A stretch of 64,000 nucleotides of DNA from NCBI GenBank assembly GCA_903856295.1, contig CAIOBP010000025.1:1-64000 (forward strand), written 5' to 3'. How positions within the stretch are numbered: position 1 is the first letter of the stretch; each line of letters begins with the position of its first letter. The notes below the pieces were generated by a model. It was not told the origin of the DNA and did no database searches. It worked only from the letters and a program-made list of their open reading frames with translations. Below, piece after piece: positions 10,221 to 23,170 of this stretch. Position numbers and translations under genes: made by a program. The DNA comes from an uncultured Rhodospirillales bacterium. GTDB lineage: Bacteria; Pseudomonadota; Alphaproteobacteria; Azospirillales; Azospirillaceae.

Positions 10221-11099
10221 CTATCCGTCGAGCGCCTCGCCGTCCGGATCATGGGCCAGCAGTCGGCCACGAGCGGCGGCGTGGCTGGAAACGGCGTAGC
10301 AATAGGCGCAGCCCTGGGGGCAGCTGTCATAGGCGCCGATGTCGCGGGATTCGAAACAGGCGCAGCCCTCGCGATTGCCCTTGCGCCGGGCGGCGAGCGG
10401 CCGGCCGGCGAGGTCCGAGAGGCGAACGGCATCGACGCAGACGGCGGGGCGGGTCCCCGCAATGCCCACGAGCCCCGGTTGGGAGCACAAGGTCAACGCC
10501 ATGCCGTGACCGCCGGCGATGTCGGCAAGGCGGCCGATCAGCGCGCGCTTCTCCTCGGCCGGCGGATCGTGCCAGGAAAAGCCGTGGGCGCGGGCGGCGG
10601 CATCGAGAGTGCGCGCGGTCTTGCGATAGGGCTGGGCAACGCTGACCACCACCTCGTCGCAGGCGCCTTCGAGACTGCGGGCCAGACCGGCGAAATTGGC
10701 CTCGTGCCAGCCGGGCGGGGTCAGGCTGGACACCAGGATCGGATCATAGCGCCAGACCAGCGCCCGCGCCCCCCGCCGCGCCCTCAGCGCCCGCATCTGC
10801 GCCACCGCCCGCTCGGCGCCGATGGTCGAGCGTTCGAGGGCGCGCGGGTAGCCGGTGGCGGTGAACTGGACCATGTAGGGCAGCCCCAGCGCCTCGACCG
10901 CCGCGAGCCCGGCCGCGAACGGCTCGAGGTTGCGGGTCCAGAACACGAAGCCGTCAACATCCTGTGGCGCCAGACTGACCCGCCCCGGCGGCCCCCCGTA
11001 AGGATTGGTCACGCGGACCCGGCCGGCGGCCAGCCGGCCCACGAACCAGCGGCCGTAAAAGGCTGGAATATCGGTACGATAGCTGGCTGAGATGATCAT
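10221..11099 (-). CDS. DUF1848 domain-containing protein
   Basis: MIISASYRTDIPAFYGRWFVGRLAAGRVRVTNPYGG..FVFWTRNLEPF; C-terminal Cys cluster CACFESRDIGAYDSCPQGCAYCYA. Confidence 0.88.
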   Translation of the reverse strand: MIISASYRTDIPAFYGRWFVGRLAAGRVRVTNPYGGPPGRVSLAPQDVDGFVFWTRNLEPFAAGLAAVEALGLPYMVQFTATGYPRALERSTIGAERAVAQMRALRARRGARALVWRYDPILVSSLTPPGWHEANFAGLARSLEGACDEVVVSVAQPYRKTARTLDAAARAHGFSWHDPPAEEKRALIGRLADIAGGHGMALTLCSQPGLVGIAGTRPAVCVDAVRLSDLAGRPLAARRKGNREGCACFESRDIGAYDSCPQGCAYCYAVSSHAAARGRLLAHDPDGEALDG

Positions 11100-11295
11100 C
11101 GGAGCGGGCTGATGACAAAAAAAACTACGCCGTGATGGCGATTTTGTGGTGCGGCGGTGGTTGCGCCGCAAAGGGTAGCTGCTTATATCTGCGCGGAACA
11201 GAGGGTAATCTCACACCTCACCACGCACCGATCGGGGGTCGTGGCGGTGCCGGTGGCCGGGCCGCCGCGGATTCGCCAACAACAAGAGGCAGGAC

Positions 11296-13203
<1,908 letters not shown>

Positions 13204-13244
13204 ACGTCACGGGGTCCAGGGGCCGGTCGGTCCCTGGTTGGGGT

Positions 13245-13265
13245 CGAGGGGACACCGTCCCCTCG
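13245..13265 (+). terminator. Hairpin in dnaK-dnaJ intergenic region (partial terminator/attenuator candidate)
   Basis: Perfect 9-bp stem CGAGGGGAC-ACC-GTCCCCTCG followed by CCTTGTTT (weak T-tract). Confidence 0.6.
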
Positions 13266-13293
13266 CCTTGTTTCCTCAGCGCGCAGCAGGCCC

Positions 13294-14451
13294 ATGGCGA
13301 AAACCGATTACTACGAACTGCTCGGATCCCCGAAGACGGCTAGCGCCGATGAGCTGAAAAAGGCTTATCGCAAGCTGGCCATGCAGTTTCATCCGGACCG
13401 CAATCCGGGGAACAAGGACGCCGAGCACAAGTTCAAGGAAATTAACGAAGCCTACGACGTGCTGCGCGACGAGCAGAAGCGCGCCGCCTATGACCGCTTC
13501 GGCCATGCCGCCTTCGAGGGCGGCGGTGGCGGCCGTCCCGGCGGCGGCGCCGGGGCCGGCGGTTTCGATTTCAGCTTCGGTCAGGGTGGCTTCGCCGACA
13601 TCTTCGACGAGATGTTCGGCGATTTCATGGGCAACCGGCGCGGTGGCGGCGGTGGCGGCAGCCGTGGCTCCGATCTGCGCTACAATCTCGAAGTGTCGCT
13701 GGAGGACGCCTTCAAAGGCGCCCAGACCGCGGTGCGGGTGCCGACCTCGGTGGCCTGCGACGGCTGCAAGGGCTCGGGCGCCGAGGGCGGTCAGGCGCCG
13801 GTGACCTGTCCGACCTGCTCCGGTCACGGCAAGGTCCGCGCCCAGCAGGGCTTCTTCACCATCGAACGCACCTGCCCGAGCTGTCATGGCCAGGGCCGGG
13901 TGATCAAGGACCCGTGCAAAGCCTGCGGCGGTGCCGGCCGGGTGCGCCGGGAAAAGACGCTCCAGGTCAACATTCCCGCTGGAGTCGAGGACGGCACCCG
14001 GATTCGGCTGGCTGGCGAGGGCGAGGCCGGTCTGCGCGGCGCCCAGGCGGGCGATCTCTACATTTTCCTGGCCATCGCGCCCCACCGCTTCTTCCAGCGC
14101 GAGGGCGCCAACATCCATTGCCGGGTGCCGATCCCGATGACCACCGCCGCGCTCGGCGGCACCATCGAGGTTCCAACCATCGATGGCGGTCGGGCCAAGG
14201 TCACGGTGCCCCCGGGCACCCAGACCGGCCAGCAGTTCCGGCTCAAGGGCCGGGGCATGTCGGTGCTGCGCAGCCCGGCGCGCGGCGACCTCTTCATCCA
14301 GGCCAATGTCGAGACCCCGGTCAACCTGACCAAGCGCCAGCAGGAACTGCTGCGCGACTTCGAAAAGGCCGGAACCAAGGAAACCACCCATCCGGAATCC
14401 GAGGGCTTTTTCGCCAAGGTCCGGGAATTATGGGAAGATTTAAAGGATTGA
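13294..14451 (+). CDS. dnaJ: Molecular chaperone DnaJ
   Basis: J-domain with HPD, G-rich linker, four CxxCxGxG-type zinc motifs. Confidence 0.98.
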   Translation: MAKTDYYELLGSPKTASADELKKAYRKLAMQFHPDRNPGNKDAEHKFKEINEAYDVLRDEQKRAAYDRFGHAAFEGGGGGRPGGGAGAGGFDFSFGQGGFADIFDEMFGDFMGNRRGGGGGGSRGSDLRYNLEVSLEDAFKGAQTAVRVPTSVACDGCKGSGAEGGQAPVTCPTCSGHGKVRAQQGFFTIERTCPSCHGQGRVIKDPCKACGGAGRVRREKTLQVNIPAGVEDGTRIRLAGEGEAGLRGAQAGDLYIFLAIAPHRFFQREGANIHCRVPIPMTTAALGGTIEVPTIDGGRAKVTVPPGTQTGQQFRLKGRGMSVLRSPARGDLFIQANVETPVNLTKRQQELLRDFEKAGTKETTHPESEGFFAKVRELWEDLKD

Positions 14452-14454
14452 GGC

Positions 14455-15264
14455 CTAGTCCGGCGATTGCGCGTCCTCGTGCATGATGGCGCCGATCGCG
14501 GCCGGCGGCACATAGGTGTAGGAGCGCAGCACCCCCTGATGCTCCTCGAAATAGGGTAGCGGCTCCGAGGGCAGCATCCGCACGTCGATGCGCAGCACGA
14601 TGATCGGCAACTGCGGCCGCGCCCCCGGCGCCAGGACGCTCTCGTGCAACTCGTGCATGGATTCGGCGATCGAGCGGATGTAATTTATGTTACAGCTTTC
14701 GAGAAAAATATCATACTCGCTGTAATACATTGCATCATCTTCGTCAAACCGGGAGCCCGCCAGCAATCCCTCGCGAAGAATCGCAGCCTTGTTCCAGACC
14801 GCCGTCACATAGTAAATATGATCCGGAACATACTTCTTCGGATGACCGACAAACTGCTTGAATATCACCTTGAGATGGCTGTGCGGGTTGGAGTGGGCAT
14901 GGACGTACCAGCCATATTTATTGTATCGCTGGTTGGCATCATTAACAAATATCTCATGATCCAAATAAACCGAGTGGCCGATCAGCACATCCCAATGCTG
15001 GACCGGCATGGTGACCAGAACTTCGTCGTCATCGCGCGCGAATTCGCAGGTCAGTTCGACTTGCTCGTTTTGCCAGCGCCGAAGTGCCACCGCGTCTTCC
15101 GGCGCTTCCTGCCCATAATTTCCAGCGGTAAACACCTGCGCCCTTAAATTGTCGACCAGAATAGCTTCAAAGATTTTCGCCGAGACCTTGGTACCCTCAA
15201 GGTCTCGCCAATCCTGCCTGGCCGGCTTCGCCCCGAAAAGCGACGACAGGTAATTCAGCGCCAT
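14455..15264 (-). CDS. Hypothetical protein; C-terminal half weakly reminiscent of ADP-ribosyltransferase/KptA-like folds
   Basis: ORF with ATG at 15264; text HIYYVTAVWNKAAILREGLLAGSRF..LPIIVLRIDVRMLP..GVLRSYTYVPPAAIGAI; visibly lower GC than neighbours. Confidence 0.55.
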   Translation of the reverse strand: MALNYLSSLFGAKPARQDWRDLEGTKVSAKIFEAILVDNLRAQVFTAGNYGQEAPEDAVALRRWQNEQVELTCEFARDDDEVLVTMPVQHWDVLIGHSVYLDHEIFVNDANQRYNKYGWYVHAHSNPHSHLKVIFKQFVGHPKKYVPDHIYYVTAVWNKAAILREGLLAGSRFDEDDAMYYSEYDIFLESCNINYIRSIAESMHELHESVLAPGARPQLPIIVLRIDVRMLPSEPLPYFEEHQGVLRSYTYVPPAAIGAIMHEDAQSPD

Positions 15265-15366
15265 TGACCTTTGCCCTCGTGCGACCCGCTCAAAGCACCG
15301 TGCCACAGCACTATGATTGTGTAGCATGTCCGGCTTACAAGCGGCGGTGATTTTCTCGGCGTTCCT

Positions 15367-16485
15367 ATGAGAAGTCTCGCCAGTGTTGCCGATTCCTTTC
15401 CCATTGTGGAAGCTTGCGATGTCTTTTATAGCTGCCCCGCGCATGATCGAGTGTTGGAAGCGGAGGGGCCTGTGTCTTCAGTCTGTCAGGGGTTTGTCGG
15501 AGCGATCGGAAACACGCCGCTGATCCGGCTGGCCGGTCCCTCGGCCGCAACCGGCTGCGAAATCCTGGGCAAGGCCGAGTTCCTCAACCCCGGCGGCTCG
15601 GTCAAGGACCGCGCGGCGCTGGCGATCATCGAGGATGCCGAACAGCGCGGCCTGCTGCGCCCGGGCGGTGTCATCGTTGAAGGTACCGCCGGCAACACCG
15701 GCATCGGTTTGGCGCTGGTGGCCAACGCCCGCGGCTATCGCACCGTGATCGTGATGCCCGAGACCCAGAGCCAGGAAAAGAAGGACATGCTCCGGCTGTG
15801 CGGCGCCGAGCTGATCCTGGTGCCCGCCCTGCCCTATGCCGACCCCGGCAATTACGTGCGCTATTCGGGCCGGCTGGCCGAACAGCTGGCGACGAGCGAG
15901 CCCAACGGCGCGGTCTGGGCCAACCAGTTCGACAACACCGCCAACCGCGATGGCCACTACCGCACCACCGGCCCGGAAATCTGGGAACAGACCGGCGGCC
16001 GCATCGACGGCTTCACCTGCGCCGTCGGCACCGGCGGCACCCTGGCCGGCATCGCCATGGCGCTGAAGGAGCGCAATCCGGCGGTCCAGGTCGTGCTCTC
16101 GGACCCCTTCGGCGCCGCGCTCTATCACTTCTACACCCACGGCACGCTGAAGGCCGAAGGCAGCTCGATCACCGAGGGCATCGGCCAGGGCCGGATCACC
16201 GCCAATCTCGACGGCGCCCCGATCGACTGGGCGCAGCAGATCTCCGACCTGGACGCCGTCACCGAGGTGTTCCGGCTGCTCAAGGAGGAAGGGCTGGTGC
16301 TGGGCGGCTCCAGCGGCATCAACGTCGTGGGAGCAATCAAGCTGGCGCAGACGCTCGGCCCCGGCCACACCATCGTCACCATCCTGGCCGACTCCGGCAC
16401 CCGCTATCAGTCGAAGCTGTTCAATCCGGACTTCCTGCGGGAAAAAGGGCTGCCGGTGCCGGCGTGGCTCGACGACCGGGCGTGA
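15367..16485 (+). CDS. cysK: Cysteine synthase A (true start likely internal, e.g. the GTG of VSSVCQGF)
   Basis: GNTPLIRLAG..KAEFLNPGGSVKDRAALAIIEDAE..VEGTAGNTGIGLA..GTGGTLAGIA. Confidence 0.9.
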   Translation: MRSLASVADSFPIVEACDVFYSCPAHDRVLEAEGPVSSVCQGFVGAIGNTPLIRLAGPSAATGCEILGKAEFLNPGGSVKDRAALAIIEDAEQRGLLRPGGVIVEGTAGNTGIGLALVANARGYRTVIVMPETQSQEKKDMLRLCGAELILVPALPYADPGNYVRYSGRLAEQLATSEPNGAVWANQFDNTANRDGHYRTTGPEIWEQTGGRIDGFTCAVGTGGTLAGIAMALKERNPAVQVVLSDPFGAALYHFYTHGTLKAEGSSITEGIGQGRITANLDGAPIDWAQQISDLDAVTEVFRLLKEEGLVLGGSSGINVVGAIKLAQTLGPGHTIVTILADSGTRYQSKLFNPDFLREKGLPVPAWLDDRA

Positions 16486-16527
16486 GCCCCGGCGGGCACC
16501 GGGCGTGAGCCCTGGCGGGCAGGGGCA

Positions 16528-17685
16528 TCAGGTCAGGTGCGGCTTGATCAGGTAGTCCTCGGCCTGCATTTCCATCAGGCGGCTGACGGTGCGTTCGAAT
16601 TCGAAGGCGTGGACGCCCTCGCGGTAGAGGGTCTCGGGCGGGCCGTCGGCGGCGATGATGGTGTTGACCCGGTGCTCGTAGAGGGCGTCGATCAGGTTGG
16701 TGAAGCGGCGGGATTCGTTGCGCTGGGCCGGCTTCATCACCGGCACCTGATCGATGATCACGGTGTGGAAGTGGGTGGCGATGGCCAGGAAGTCGGCGGC
16801 ACCATGGGGCTTGGCGCACAGCTCCCAGAAATCGACCCAGGCCACGCCCCGGGCGGCGCGGGGAATCTCGATCCGCCGGCCCTGAACCAGCAGATGATCG
16901 GGCTCGCCGGCCAGACCATCGGTGAGATGGGCGAAGATGTCCTCGAGGCTGCGGCTGGTCGCCTCGGACAGCGGCTGGTGATAGACCGGCCGCCCCTTCA
17001 GCCGGTCGAGCCGGTAGTCGGTGGCGCCGTCGAGGGCCAGCACGTCGAGCCGCTGCTTCATCAGGGCGATGAAGGGCAGGAAGCGGTCGCGCTGGAGCCC
17101 GTTCTTATAGAGCTGGTCCGGCGGCCAGTTCGAGGTGGCCACCACCACCACCCCGAGTTCGAACAGGGTGGTGAACAGCCGGCCGAGAATCATGGCGTCG
17201 GCAATGTCGGTGACGTGGAACTCGTCGAAGCACAGCAGCCAGGCGCTGCCGGCCAGCTGACGCGCGAATTCGGGAATCGCCTCGTCGACGCTCTTGACCC
17301 CGGCGCTGGGCCCGCCCCGCGCGGCCTTGTTGGCGGTGCGATAGGCGTGCATCTGGGCATGAACGTCGAGCATGAACTGATGAAAATGCACCCGCCGCTT
17401 GCGCTCGACCGGCGCCGCCTCGAAAAACAAATCCATCAGCATCGATTTGCCGCGCCCGACGCCGCCGTAGAGATACAGGCCCTGGGGCTGAGTCGGCTGA
17501 ACCTCGCGCCGCCGTCCGAGACCGAAGCGCGCCATCCAGCCCTCATTGCCGGTCGAGGGGCGATAGCCGGACAGGGCGTGGGACAACGCCTCCAGCTTCT
17601 CGACCGCCAACTCCTGGTCGGCGTCGTAGCGCAGGGTGCCGTCGCGGCGCCGGGCACGGTAAATGGCGAGGGGACCACCAGTCAT
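16528..17685 (-). CDS. zapE: Cell division protein ZapE (AFG1-like ATPase)
   Basis: Walker [59 protein letters not shown]. Confidence 0.94.
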   Translation of the reverse strand: MTGGPLAIYRARRRDGTLRYDADQELAVEKLEALSHALSGYRPSTGNEGWMARFGLGRRREVQPTQPQGLYLYGGVGRGKSMLMDLFFEAAPVERKRRVHFHQFMLDVHAQMHAYRTANKAARGGPSAGVKSVDEAIPEFARQLAGSAWLLCFDEFHVTDIADAMILGRLFTTLFELGVVVVATSNWPPDQLYKNGLQRDRFLPFIALMKQRLDVLALDGATDYRLDRLKGRPVYHQPLSEATSRSLEDIFAHLTDGLAGEPDHLLVQGRRIEIPRAARGVAWVDFWELCAKPHGAADFLAIATHFHTVIIDQVPVMKPAQRNESRRFTNLIDALYEHRVNTIIAADGPPETLYREGVHAFEFERTVSRLMEMQAEDYLIKPHLT

Positions 17686-17730
17686 TGCATCACCACCCAA
17701 CTCTCAACTTTTAAAATCCCAACTCATGAC

Positions 17731-18672
17731 TCAGGGCACGCCGCGAAGCCGCGACACCGGAACCGGGCCGGAAGCGCCGCCGGACCGCGCCAAGCGGGCG
17801 ATGGTGCCGCCGGCCATGCCGCCCGACATCGCCCGCAGCCGGCGCACCCGCTCCGCCGTCGGCGGATGGGTGGAAAACAGCTCGGACAGCCGGCTGCTTT
17901 GCAGCGGATTGATAATGAACAAATGCGCGGTGGCCGGACGAGCCTCGGCGGCATGATTGACGTTCTGCCGGACCCCGAGGTGAATCCGGTCGAGCGCGTC
18001 GGCCAGCCACACCGGCTGTCCGCAAATGCCGGCGCCGAGTCTGTCGGCCTCGTATTCGCGGGTGCGGCTGATGGCCATTTGCACCAGCATCGCCGCCAGC
18101 GGCGCCAGAAAGATCAGCAGCAGGGTGCCGATCAGGCCGGGGCCATCGGACTCGCCATGCTCGTTCGGGCCGCTACTCCGAAAGACCCGCCCCATGTCGG
18201 CCAGCGCGGCGATGGCGCCGGCAATGCTGGCGGCCATGGTCATGATCAGGGTGTCGTAATTCTGGACGTGGGCCAGTTCGTGGGCGATCACCCCGGCGAG
18301 CTGCTCGCGGGTCAGCGCCTGAACCAGCCCGGTGGTCACCGCCACCGCGGCATTGTCGGGATTGCGCCCGGTGGCGAAGGCGTTGGGCTGCGGGCTGTCG
18401 ATGACATAGACTTCCGGCATCGGCAGACCGGCCCGGGTCGCCAGATCGGCGACCAGCCCATGAAGCTGCGGGTCGTTGACGCGGGTGACCTTGCGCGCCT
18501 TGTAGGCGCGGAGCAGCAGCGCGCCCGAATTCCAGTAGGCGAACAGATTCATCCCCAACGCCATCACCAGCGCCGCGATCATGCCGGTTTTGCCGGCGAT
18601 CGCGTAACCGGCGACCACGAACACCGCCGTCAACACGACCAGCAGAAAGCCCGTCTTGACCAATCCGTCCAT
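17731..18672 (-). CDS. htpX: Zinc metalloprotease HtpX
   Basis: TM segments; HEXXH motif GVIAHELAHVQNYDTLIMTMAASIAGAI; FSTHPPTAERVRRL. Confidence 0.95.
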   Translation of the reverse strand: MDGLVKTGFLLVVLTAVFVVAGYAIAGKTGMIAALVMALGMNLFAYWNSGALLLRAYKARKVTRVNDPQLHGLVADLATRAGLPMPEVYVIDSPQPNAFATGRNPDNAAVAVTTGLVQALTREQLAGVIAHELAHVQNYDTLIMTMAASIAGAIAALADMGRVFRSSGPNEHGESDGPGLIGTLLLIFLAPLAAMLVQMAISRTREYEADRLGAGICGQPVWLADALDRIHLGVRQNVNHAAEARPATAHLFIINPLQSSRLSELFSTHPPTAERVRRLRAMSGGMAGGTIARLARSGGASGPVPVSRLRGVP

Positions 18673-18858
18673 GCCCAGCCCCCCGTCCGCGCCGTCTCTC
18701 ACCGAGCCTCCCCGGTATAGGACGACGGAGCGGTCCGCTTCAAGACCGGGTTGGGGGCCGGACCCACGCCGACGCTCAATGCCGACCGTGCGGAGCCGCG
18801 TCTGGCCACCGGCCGCCTGCCCCTGCTATCGTCGGCCACGCACATGTGAGGAGGTCGG

Positions 18859-20679
18859 ATGCCGCGGTCCTGGATATCCCGTCTGTGCCTGGGCGGCGGG
18901 CTGCTGTTCGGGTTGGCCGGCGCCGCCTGGGCCGAGGGGCCGGCGCACGGCATCGCCATGCACGGCGCTCCGAAATACGCCGCCGGCTTCCAGGCGTTCG
19001 AGTACGTCAATCCCGAAGCGCCCAAGGGCGGCGTGCTGCGCTGGGCGGTGACCGGCAGTTTCGACAGTTTCAATCCGTTCATCGTCCGGGGACGGCCGGC
19101 GCCGGGCGCCGGAGCCGCCGATGTCTTCGAGAGCCTGATGGCGAGGGCCCAGGACGAGCCGTTCTCGCTCTACGGCCTGATCGCCGAGACCATCGAGACC
19201 CCGCCCGACCGCTCGTGGGTCGAGTTCAAGCTGCGGCCCGAGGCGCGCTGGCACGATGGCACGGCGATCACCGCCGCCGATATTGTGTTCTCCTGGGAAA
19301 CCCTGCGCACTCACGGACGGCCCAACCACCGCGCCTATTACGGCCGGGTGACCAAGGCCGAGGCTCCTGACCCGCGCACGGTGCGCTTCAGCTTCGCGCC
19401 GCTGCCCGAGGGCGGGTATGATCGCGAATTGCCGCTGATTCTCGGACTGATGCCGGTGTTGCCCGCGGCGTGGTGGCGGGGCCGCGATTTCGAGGCGACC
19501 ATCCTGGAGCCGCCGCTGGGCTCCGGCCCCTACCGGATCGCGGCGCTGCAAGCGGGCCGCTCGGTGGAATACCGGCGCCTGCCCGATTACTGGGGCCGCG
19601 ATCTGCCGGTCCGCCGCGGCACCGGCAATGCCGATGTCGTGCGCTATGATTTCTACCGCGACGACGGCGTCGCCCTCGAGGCTTTCAAGGCCGGCAACGC
19701 CGATCTCCGGCGTGAACTCGATCCCACCCGCTGGGCCACCGGCTACGACTTTCCGGCGGCGCGCGAGGGCCGGGTGCGGCAGGAGGCGCTGGTTCACGGC
19801 CGCCCCGAGCCGATGCGCGGTTTCATCTTCAACACCCGCCGCTGGCCGTTCCAGGACCGGCGGGTGCGGCAGGCGCTGGGGCTGGCCTTCGACTTCGCCT
19901 GGATCAACCGCAGCCTCTATCACGGCGCCTTCAAGCGCAGCGCCAGCTACTACCCCAACTCCGAACTGGCGGCGACCGGCCTGCCCGGACCGGAGGAAAC
20001 CGCGCTGCTAGAGCCCTTCCGCGCCGAGTTGCCGCCCGAGCTGTTCACCCGCCCGCCCGCGCTGCCCGAGACCGACGGCAGCGGCCCCGCCGGGCTGCGC
20101 GCCAATCTGCTGACCGCCCAGGGCTTGTTGCGCGAGGCCGGCTGGCGGGTGGTCGATGGCGCGCTGGTCGATGCCGGGGACCGCGCCTTCGCCTTCGAGA
20201 TCTTGCTCAGCAGCCCGACCGAGGAAAAAATCGCGCTGGAATTCGCCCGCGCCCTGACCCGGCTCGGCATCGTGGCGCGGGTGCGGACGGTGGACAGCGC
20301 CCAGTTCCAGGGCCGGCTCGACGCCTTCGACTTCGACATCGTGCTGCATCAATGGCTGTCCACCCTCTCACCGGGCAACGAGCAGGCGATCTTCTTCGGC
20401 TCGGCGGCGGCGGAGCTGACCGGCGGGCGCAATTATGCCGGAGTCCGCTCGACGGCGGTCGACGCGCTGGCAAATTCGCTCGGCCAAGCCCCCGACCGCG
20501 CCGCCCTGGTCGCCCGCGTCCGCGCCCTCGACCGGGTGCTGATCTGGGGCCATTACACCGTGCCGCTGTTTTATCTGGGCGAAGACCGGGTCGCCTCCTG
20601 GTGCTGGATGCACCGGCCGGCGGCGGTCCCGGTCTATGGCTTCCTGCCCGACGTCTGGTGGCTGGGGGCGTGCCGGTAA
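18859..20679 (+). CDS. ABC transporter extracellular solute-binding protein, family 5
   Basis: Signal peptide; YVNPEAPKGGVLRWAVTGSFDSFNPF; EFKLRPEARWHDGTAITAADIVFSWE. Confidence 0.93.
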   Translation: MPRSWISRLCLGGGLLFGLAGAAWAEGPAHGIAMHGAPKYAAGFQAFEYVNPEAPKGGVLRWAVTGSFDSFNPFIVRGRPAPGAGAADVFESLMARAQDEPFSLYGLIAETIETPPDRSWVEFKLRPEARWHDGTAITAADIVFSWETLRTHGRPNHRAYYGRVTKAEAPDPRTVRFSFAPLPEGGYDRELPLILGLMPVLPAAWWRGRDFEATILEPPLGSGPYRIAALQAGRSVEYRRLPDYWGRDLPVRRGTGNADVVRYDFYRDDGVALEAFKAGNADLRRELDPTRWATGYDFPAAREGRVRQEALVHGRPEPMRGFIFNTRRWPFQDRRVRQALGLAFDFAWINRSLYHGAFKRSASYYPNSELAATGLPGPEETALLEPFRAELPPELFTRPPALPETDGSGPAGLRANLLTAQGLLREAGWRVVDGALVDAGDRAFAFEILLSSPTEEKIALEFARALTRLGIVARVRTVDSAQFQGRLDAFDFDIVLHQWLSTLSPGNEQAIFFGSAAAELTGGRNYAGVRSTAVDALANSLGQAPDRAALVARVRALDRVLIWGHYTVPLFYLGEDRVASWCWMHRPAAVPVYGFLPDVWWLGACR

Positions 20680-20685
20680 CTCGCG

Positions 20686-22959
20686 TCAGGCCGCGCGCTT
20701 GCGGACCAGCCGGTCCAGCGCGCCGGACACGAACTCCAGATGCGCCGTGTCCATCGGGAACTGGAGCCGGGTGCCCCGGTCGGAGAAGCCGGCGACCCGC
20801 GCCGAAACCGGTTTGCCGATCCCGTCGAGAGTCAGCTCGACCGCGCTGCCCAGTTGCAGATCGAGGTGGCGGTCGAGCCAAACGCCGCTGATCGAGATCA
20901 TCTTGGCCCGCGCCCCCTGGGCCGGACCGCCCGCCGCCGCCACATGGGCGCCCAGGTCGACGTCATGGCGCTCGAACTCGTGGCGGGTGCCGGCGCCCTG
21001 GATCGCGGTCAGGAAGTCCTTGACCTCGGCGCTCAGGCGCTCGGTTTGCGTCGCCATGTCCCGCGAGGCGGCGCCGACCCCGCGCGACGCCTCGTTGGTC
21101 CGGACGGCCGACTGCCGCACCTTGCCGATCGCCGACGAGATGTCCCCGGTGCTCGACGACACGAACTGGACATTGCGGGCGATTTCATCGGTGGCGCTCT
21201 GCTGCTCGGTGACCGCCGCCGCGATCTCGCTGGTCGCCTGATGCAGCCCGTGAACGGTCTGGCCGATCGCCTGGACGGACTCGACGGTGCTGGCGATCGA
21301 ACTCTGAATCTCGCCGATCTGGGAGGCGATGTCGGTGGTGGCCTTCTGAGTCTGCCCGGCCAGATTCTTGACCTCGGTGGCGACGACGGCGAAGCCCTTG
21401 CCCATCTCGCCGGCCCGCGCCGCCTCGATGGTGGCGTTGAGCGCCAGCAGGTTGGTCTGAGCCGCGATGTCGGAGATGATTTTCACGATATCGCCGATGC
21501 GGCTCGAGGCCTCGCGCAACCGGTCCACCTGATCGACCACATCCTTGGCCTGAGTCGCGCCGGCCTCGGCAGCCTGGGACGAGCTGTTGATCAGGCGGCC
21601 GATCTCGCCGATCGCCGCCGTCAGCTCCTCGGACGCCGCGGCCACCGACTGCGAATTCGAGGCGGCATCGCCGACCGCGCCGGTGACGACATCGACCTCG
21701 CGGTTGGTCTCGGCGGCGGCCTCGCCCAGCATTTCGGCGGTTTCGGCCATCGAGGAGGAGGCCTTGGACAGGCCGGAGAACACCCCGGAGACGCTGGCGC
21801 CGAACATGTCGATCAGCTCATCGGCTTCCTGCTGACGGCGCAGCTTCATGAGATTTTCCGCCTCTTCGGCGGCCTTCATCGCCAGATTCTGCTGGGCCTG
21901 CTGGTCGAACACCCGGATCGCCCGCGCGATGTCGCCGATCTCGGTGCGCAAGGTCAGCTCCCGCGACGGAATCTCGACCTTGACCTGGCCCTCGGCCAGC
22001 CGCTGCATCAGACCGGTGAGCGAGATCAGCGGCCGGCAGATCGCGCCGCCGACCAGATACGCCCCCAGCCCGACCAGCACCACGGCGCCCACGATCACCC
22101 ACAGCAGCACCCTGCCGGTGTGATCGCGCTCGGCGGCCATTTCGGCCTGGCTGGTCTCGTAATCCTTGGCGATGGTCTCGCTGAGATTGACCAGCACCGG
22201 CTCGAGCTGCCCGTAGATCTGCGACAGAACCTTGCTTTCGTCGCGGACGGCCAGGGTGGCGTCCATCACCCCGAAAAAGCTGCGCTGGTACTCGGCGAGC
22301 TTGCTCCGGATGTCGGCGACGGTGGCCTCGGGCAGCTCGGCGGCGGGCAGCGCCTGCTCGAATTCCTTCACCCGGGCCTTCAGCTCCTCACCATATTTCG
22401 GGTCCAGACGGGCGAGAAAATCCTTCTCGTGCCGGCGCATCATCAGCATCAGCACCTGAAGCCGGGGCTGATTCGCCGCCTTGAGGCTGGTCTCGATGTT
22501 ATGCACCGCCTTGCGCATCACGCCCTGAAGCCCCAGCTCGGGCGTCAGGCCCAGCTCGCGCTGCTTGGCCGCCACCACCTGGAATTGCTTGGAATATTCC
22601 TCGACCCCGGCGACCACCCCGCGCAGGGCGGTCACCGCGCCGTCGTGATGGAGGTGGGCGAACAGCGCCTCAAGATCGTGCCGGCCGGCGGCCACCGCCT
22701 TGCCCTGGGCCACCACCGTTTCCTCGGTGTTGCGCAGAAAGAAGTCCTTCTCATGACGCCGGGCCTGGAGCAAATCGATGTTGACCGCGCAGACCTGCTC
22801 GTAAGCATGGGTCGCCTCATCGGTGGCGCCCTGACGCGTGGCCTGAACATTGGCGCTCAGGGTCTGAATGACGCCGACCACCAGCAGCGCCGCCAGCCCG
22901 ACCGCCCCGACCGTCGCCACCTGAGTGCGCAATTTGAACCGGACCAACAGGTTTTCCAT
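20686..22959 (-). CDS. Methyl-accepting chemotaxis protein with C-terminal PilZ-like domain
   Basis: MCP signal domain ([39 protein letters not shown]) followed by ~90 aa PilZ-like tail ([50 protein letters not shown]). Confidence 0.87.
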   Translation of the reverse strand: MENLLVRFKLRTQVATVGAVGLAALLVVGVIQTLSANVQATRQGATDEATHAYEQVCAVNIDLLQARRHEKDFFLRNTEETVVAQGKAVAAGRHDLEALFAHLHHDGAVTALRGVVAGVEEYSKQFQVVAAKQRELGLTPELGLQGVMRKAVHNIETSLKAANQPRLQVLMLMMRRHEKDFLARLDPKYGEELKARVKEFEQALPAAELPEATVADIRSKLAEYQRSFFGVMDATLAVRDESKVLSQIYGQLEPVLVNLSETIAKDYETSQAEMAAERDHTGRVLLWVIVGAVVLVGLGAYLVGGAICRPLISLTGLMQRLAEGQVKVEIPSRELTLRTEIGDIARAIRVFDQQAQQNLAMKAAEEAENLMKLRRQQEADELIDMFGASVSGVFSGLSKASSSMAETAEMLGEAAAETNREVDVVTGAVGDAASNSQSVAAASEELTAAIGEIGRLINSSSQAAEAGATQAKDVVDQVDRLREASSRIGDIVKIISDIAAQTNLLALNATIEAARAGEMGKGFAVVATEVKNLAGQTQKATTDIASQIGEIQSSIASTVESVQAIGQTVHGLHQATSEIAAAVTEQQSATDEIARNVQFVSSSTGDISSAIGKVRQSAVRTNEASRGVGAASRDMATQTERLSAEVKDFLTAIQGAGTRHEFERHDVDLGAHVAAAGGPAQGARAKMISISGVWLDRHLDLQLGSAVELTLDGIGKPVSARVAGFSDRGTRLQFPMDTAHLEFVSGALDRLVRKRAA

Positions 22960-23030
22960 CCCACGCTCCAACCAGATGGTCCCGAACCGGGGCCATTGAG
23001 AATTGTCAAATTTATTACAGATTTCTGACG

Positions 23031-23077
23031 TTGTTGCATCGCAGCATAGGCACTCGAAAGGCTTGGCTGGCATGCGC
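23031..23077 (-). promoter_or_regulatory. Bipartite conserved upstream element, copy 1 (upstream of MCP-PilZ gene)
   Basis: TTGTTGCATCGCAGCA-N14-GCTTGGCTGGCATGCGC (+ strand); same architecture as 24944-24990. Confidence 0.7.
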
Positions 23078-23170
23078 CTATGGCATTGCAGCCCGCCGGT
23101 GGCGACACCGGCGCCGTGGCAGGGGGACAGCGCCGTGGCGGGTGGCCGGCGCGGTCTGGGGCGGAGCCGT

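Noticed and set aside
16537-18720. 727-aa plus-strand ORF
   Set aside because: Spans the antisense of zapE and htpX, both unambiguous on the minus strand.
20740-23028. 762-aa plus-strand ORF
   Set aside because: Shadow of the minus-strand MCP-PilZ gene; low-complexity translation.
23061-23090. Possible sigma54 -24/-12 promoter (TGGCAT...TTGCA)
   Set aside because: Spacing of GG and GC elements is wrong and orientation is away from the MCP gene.
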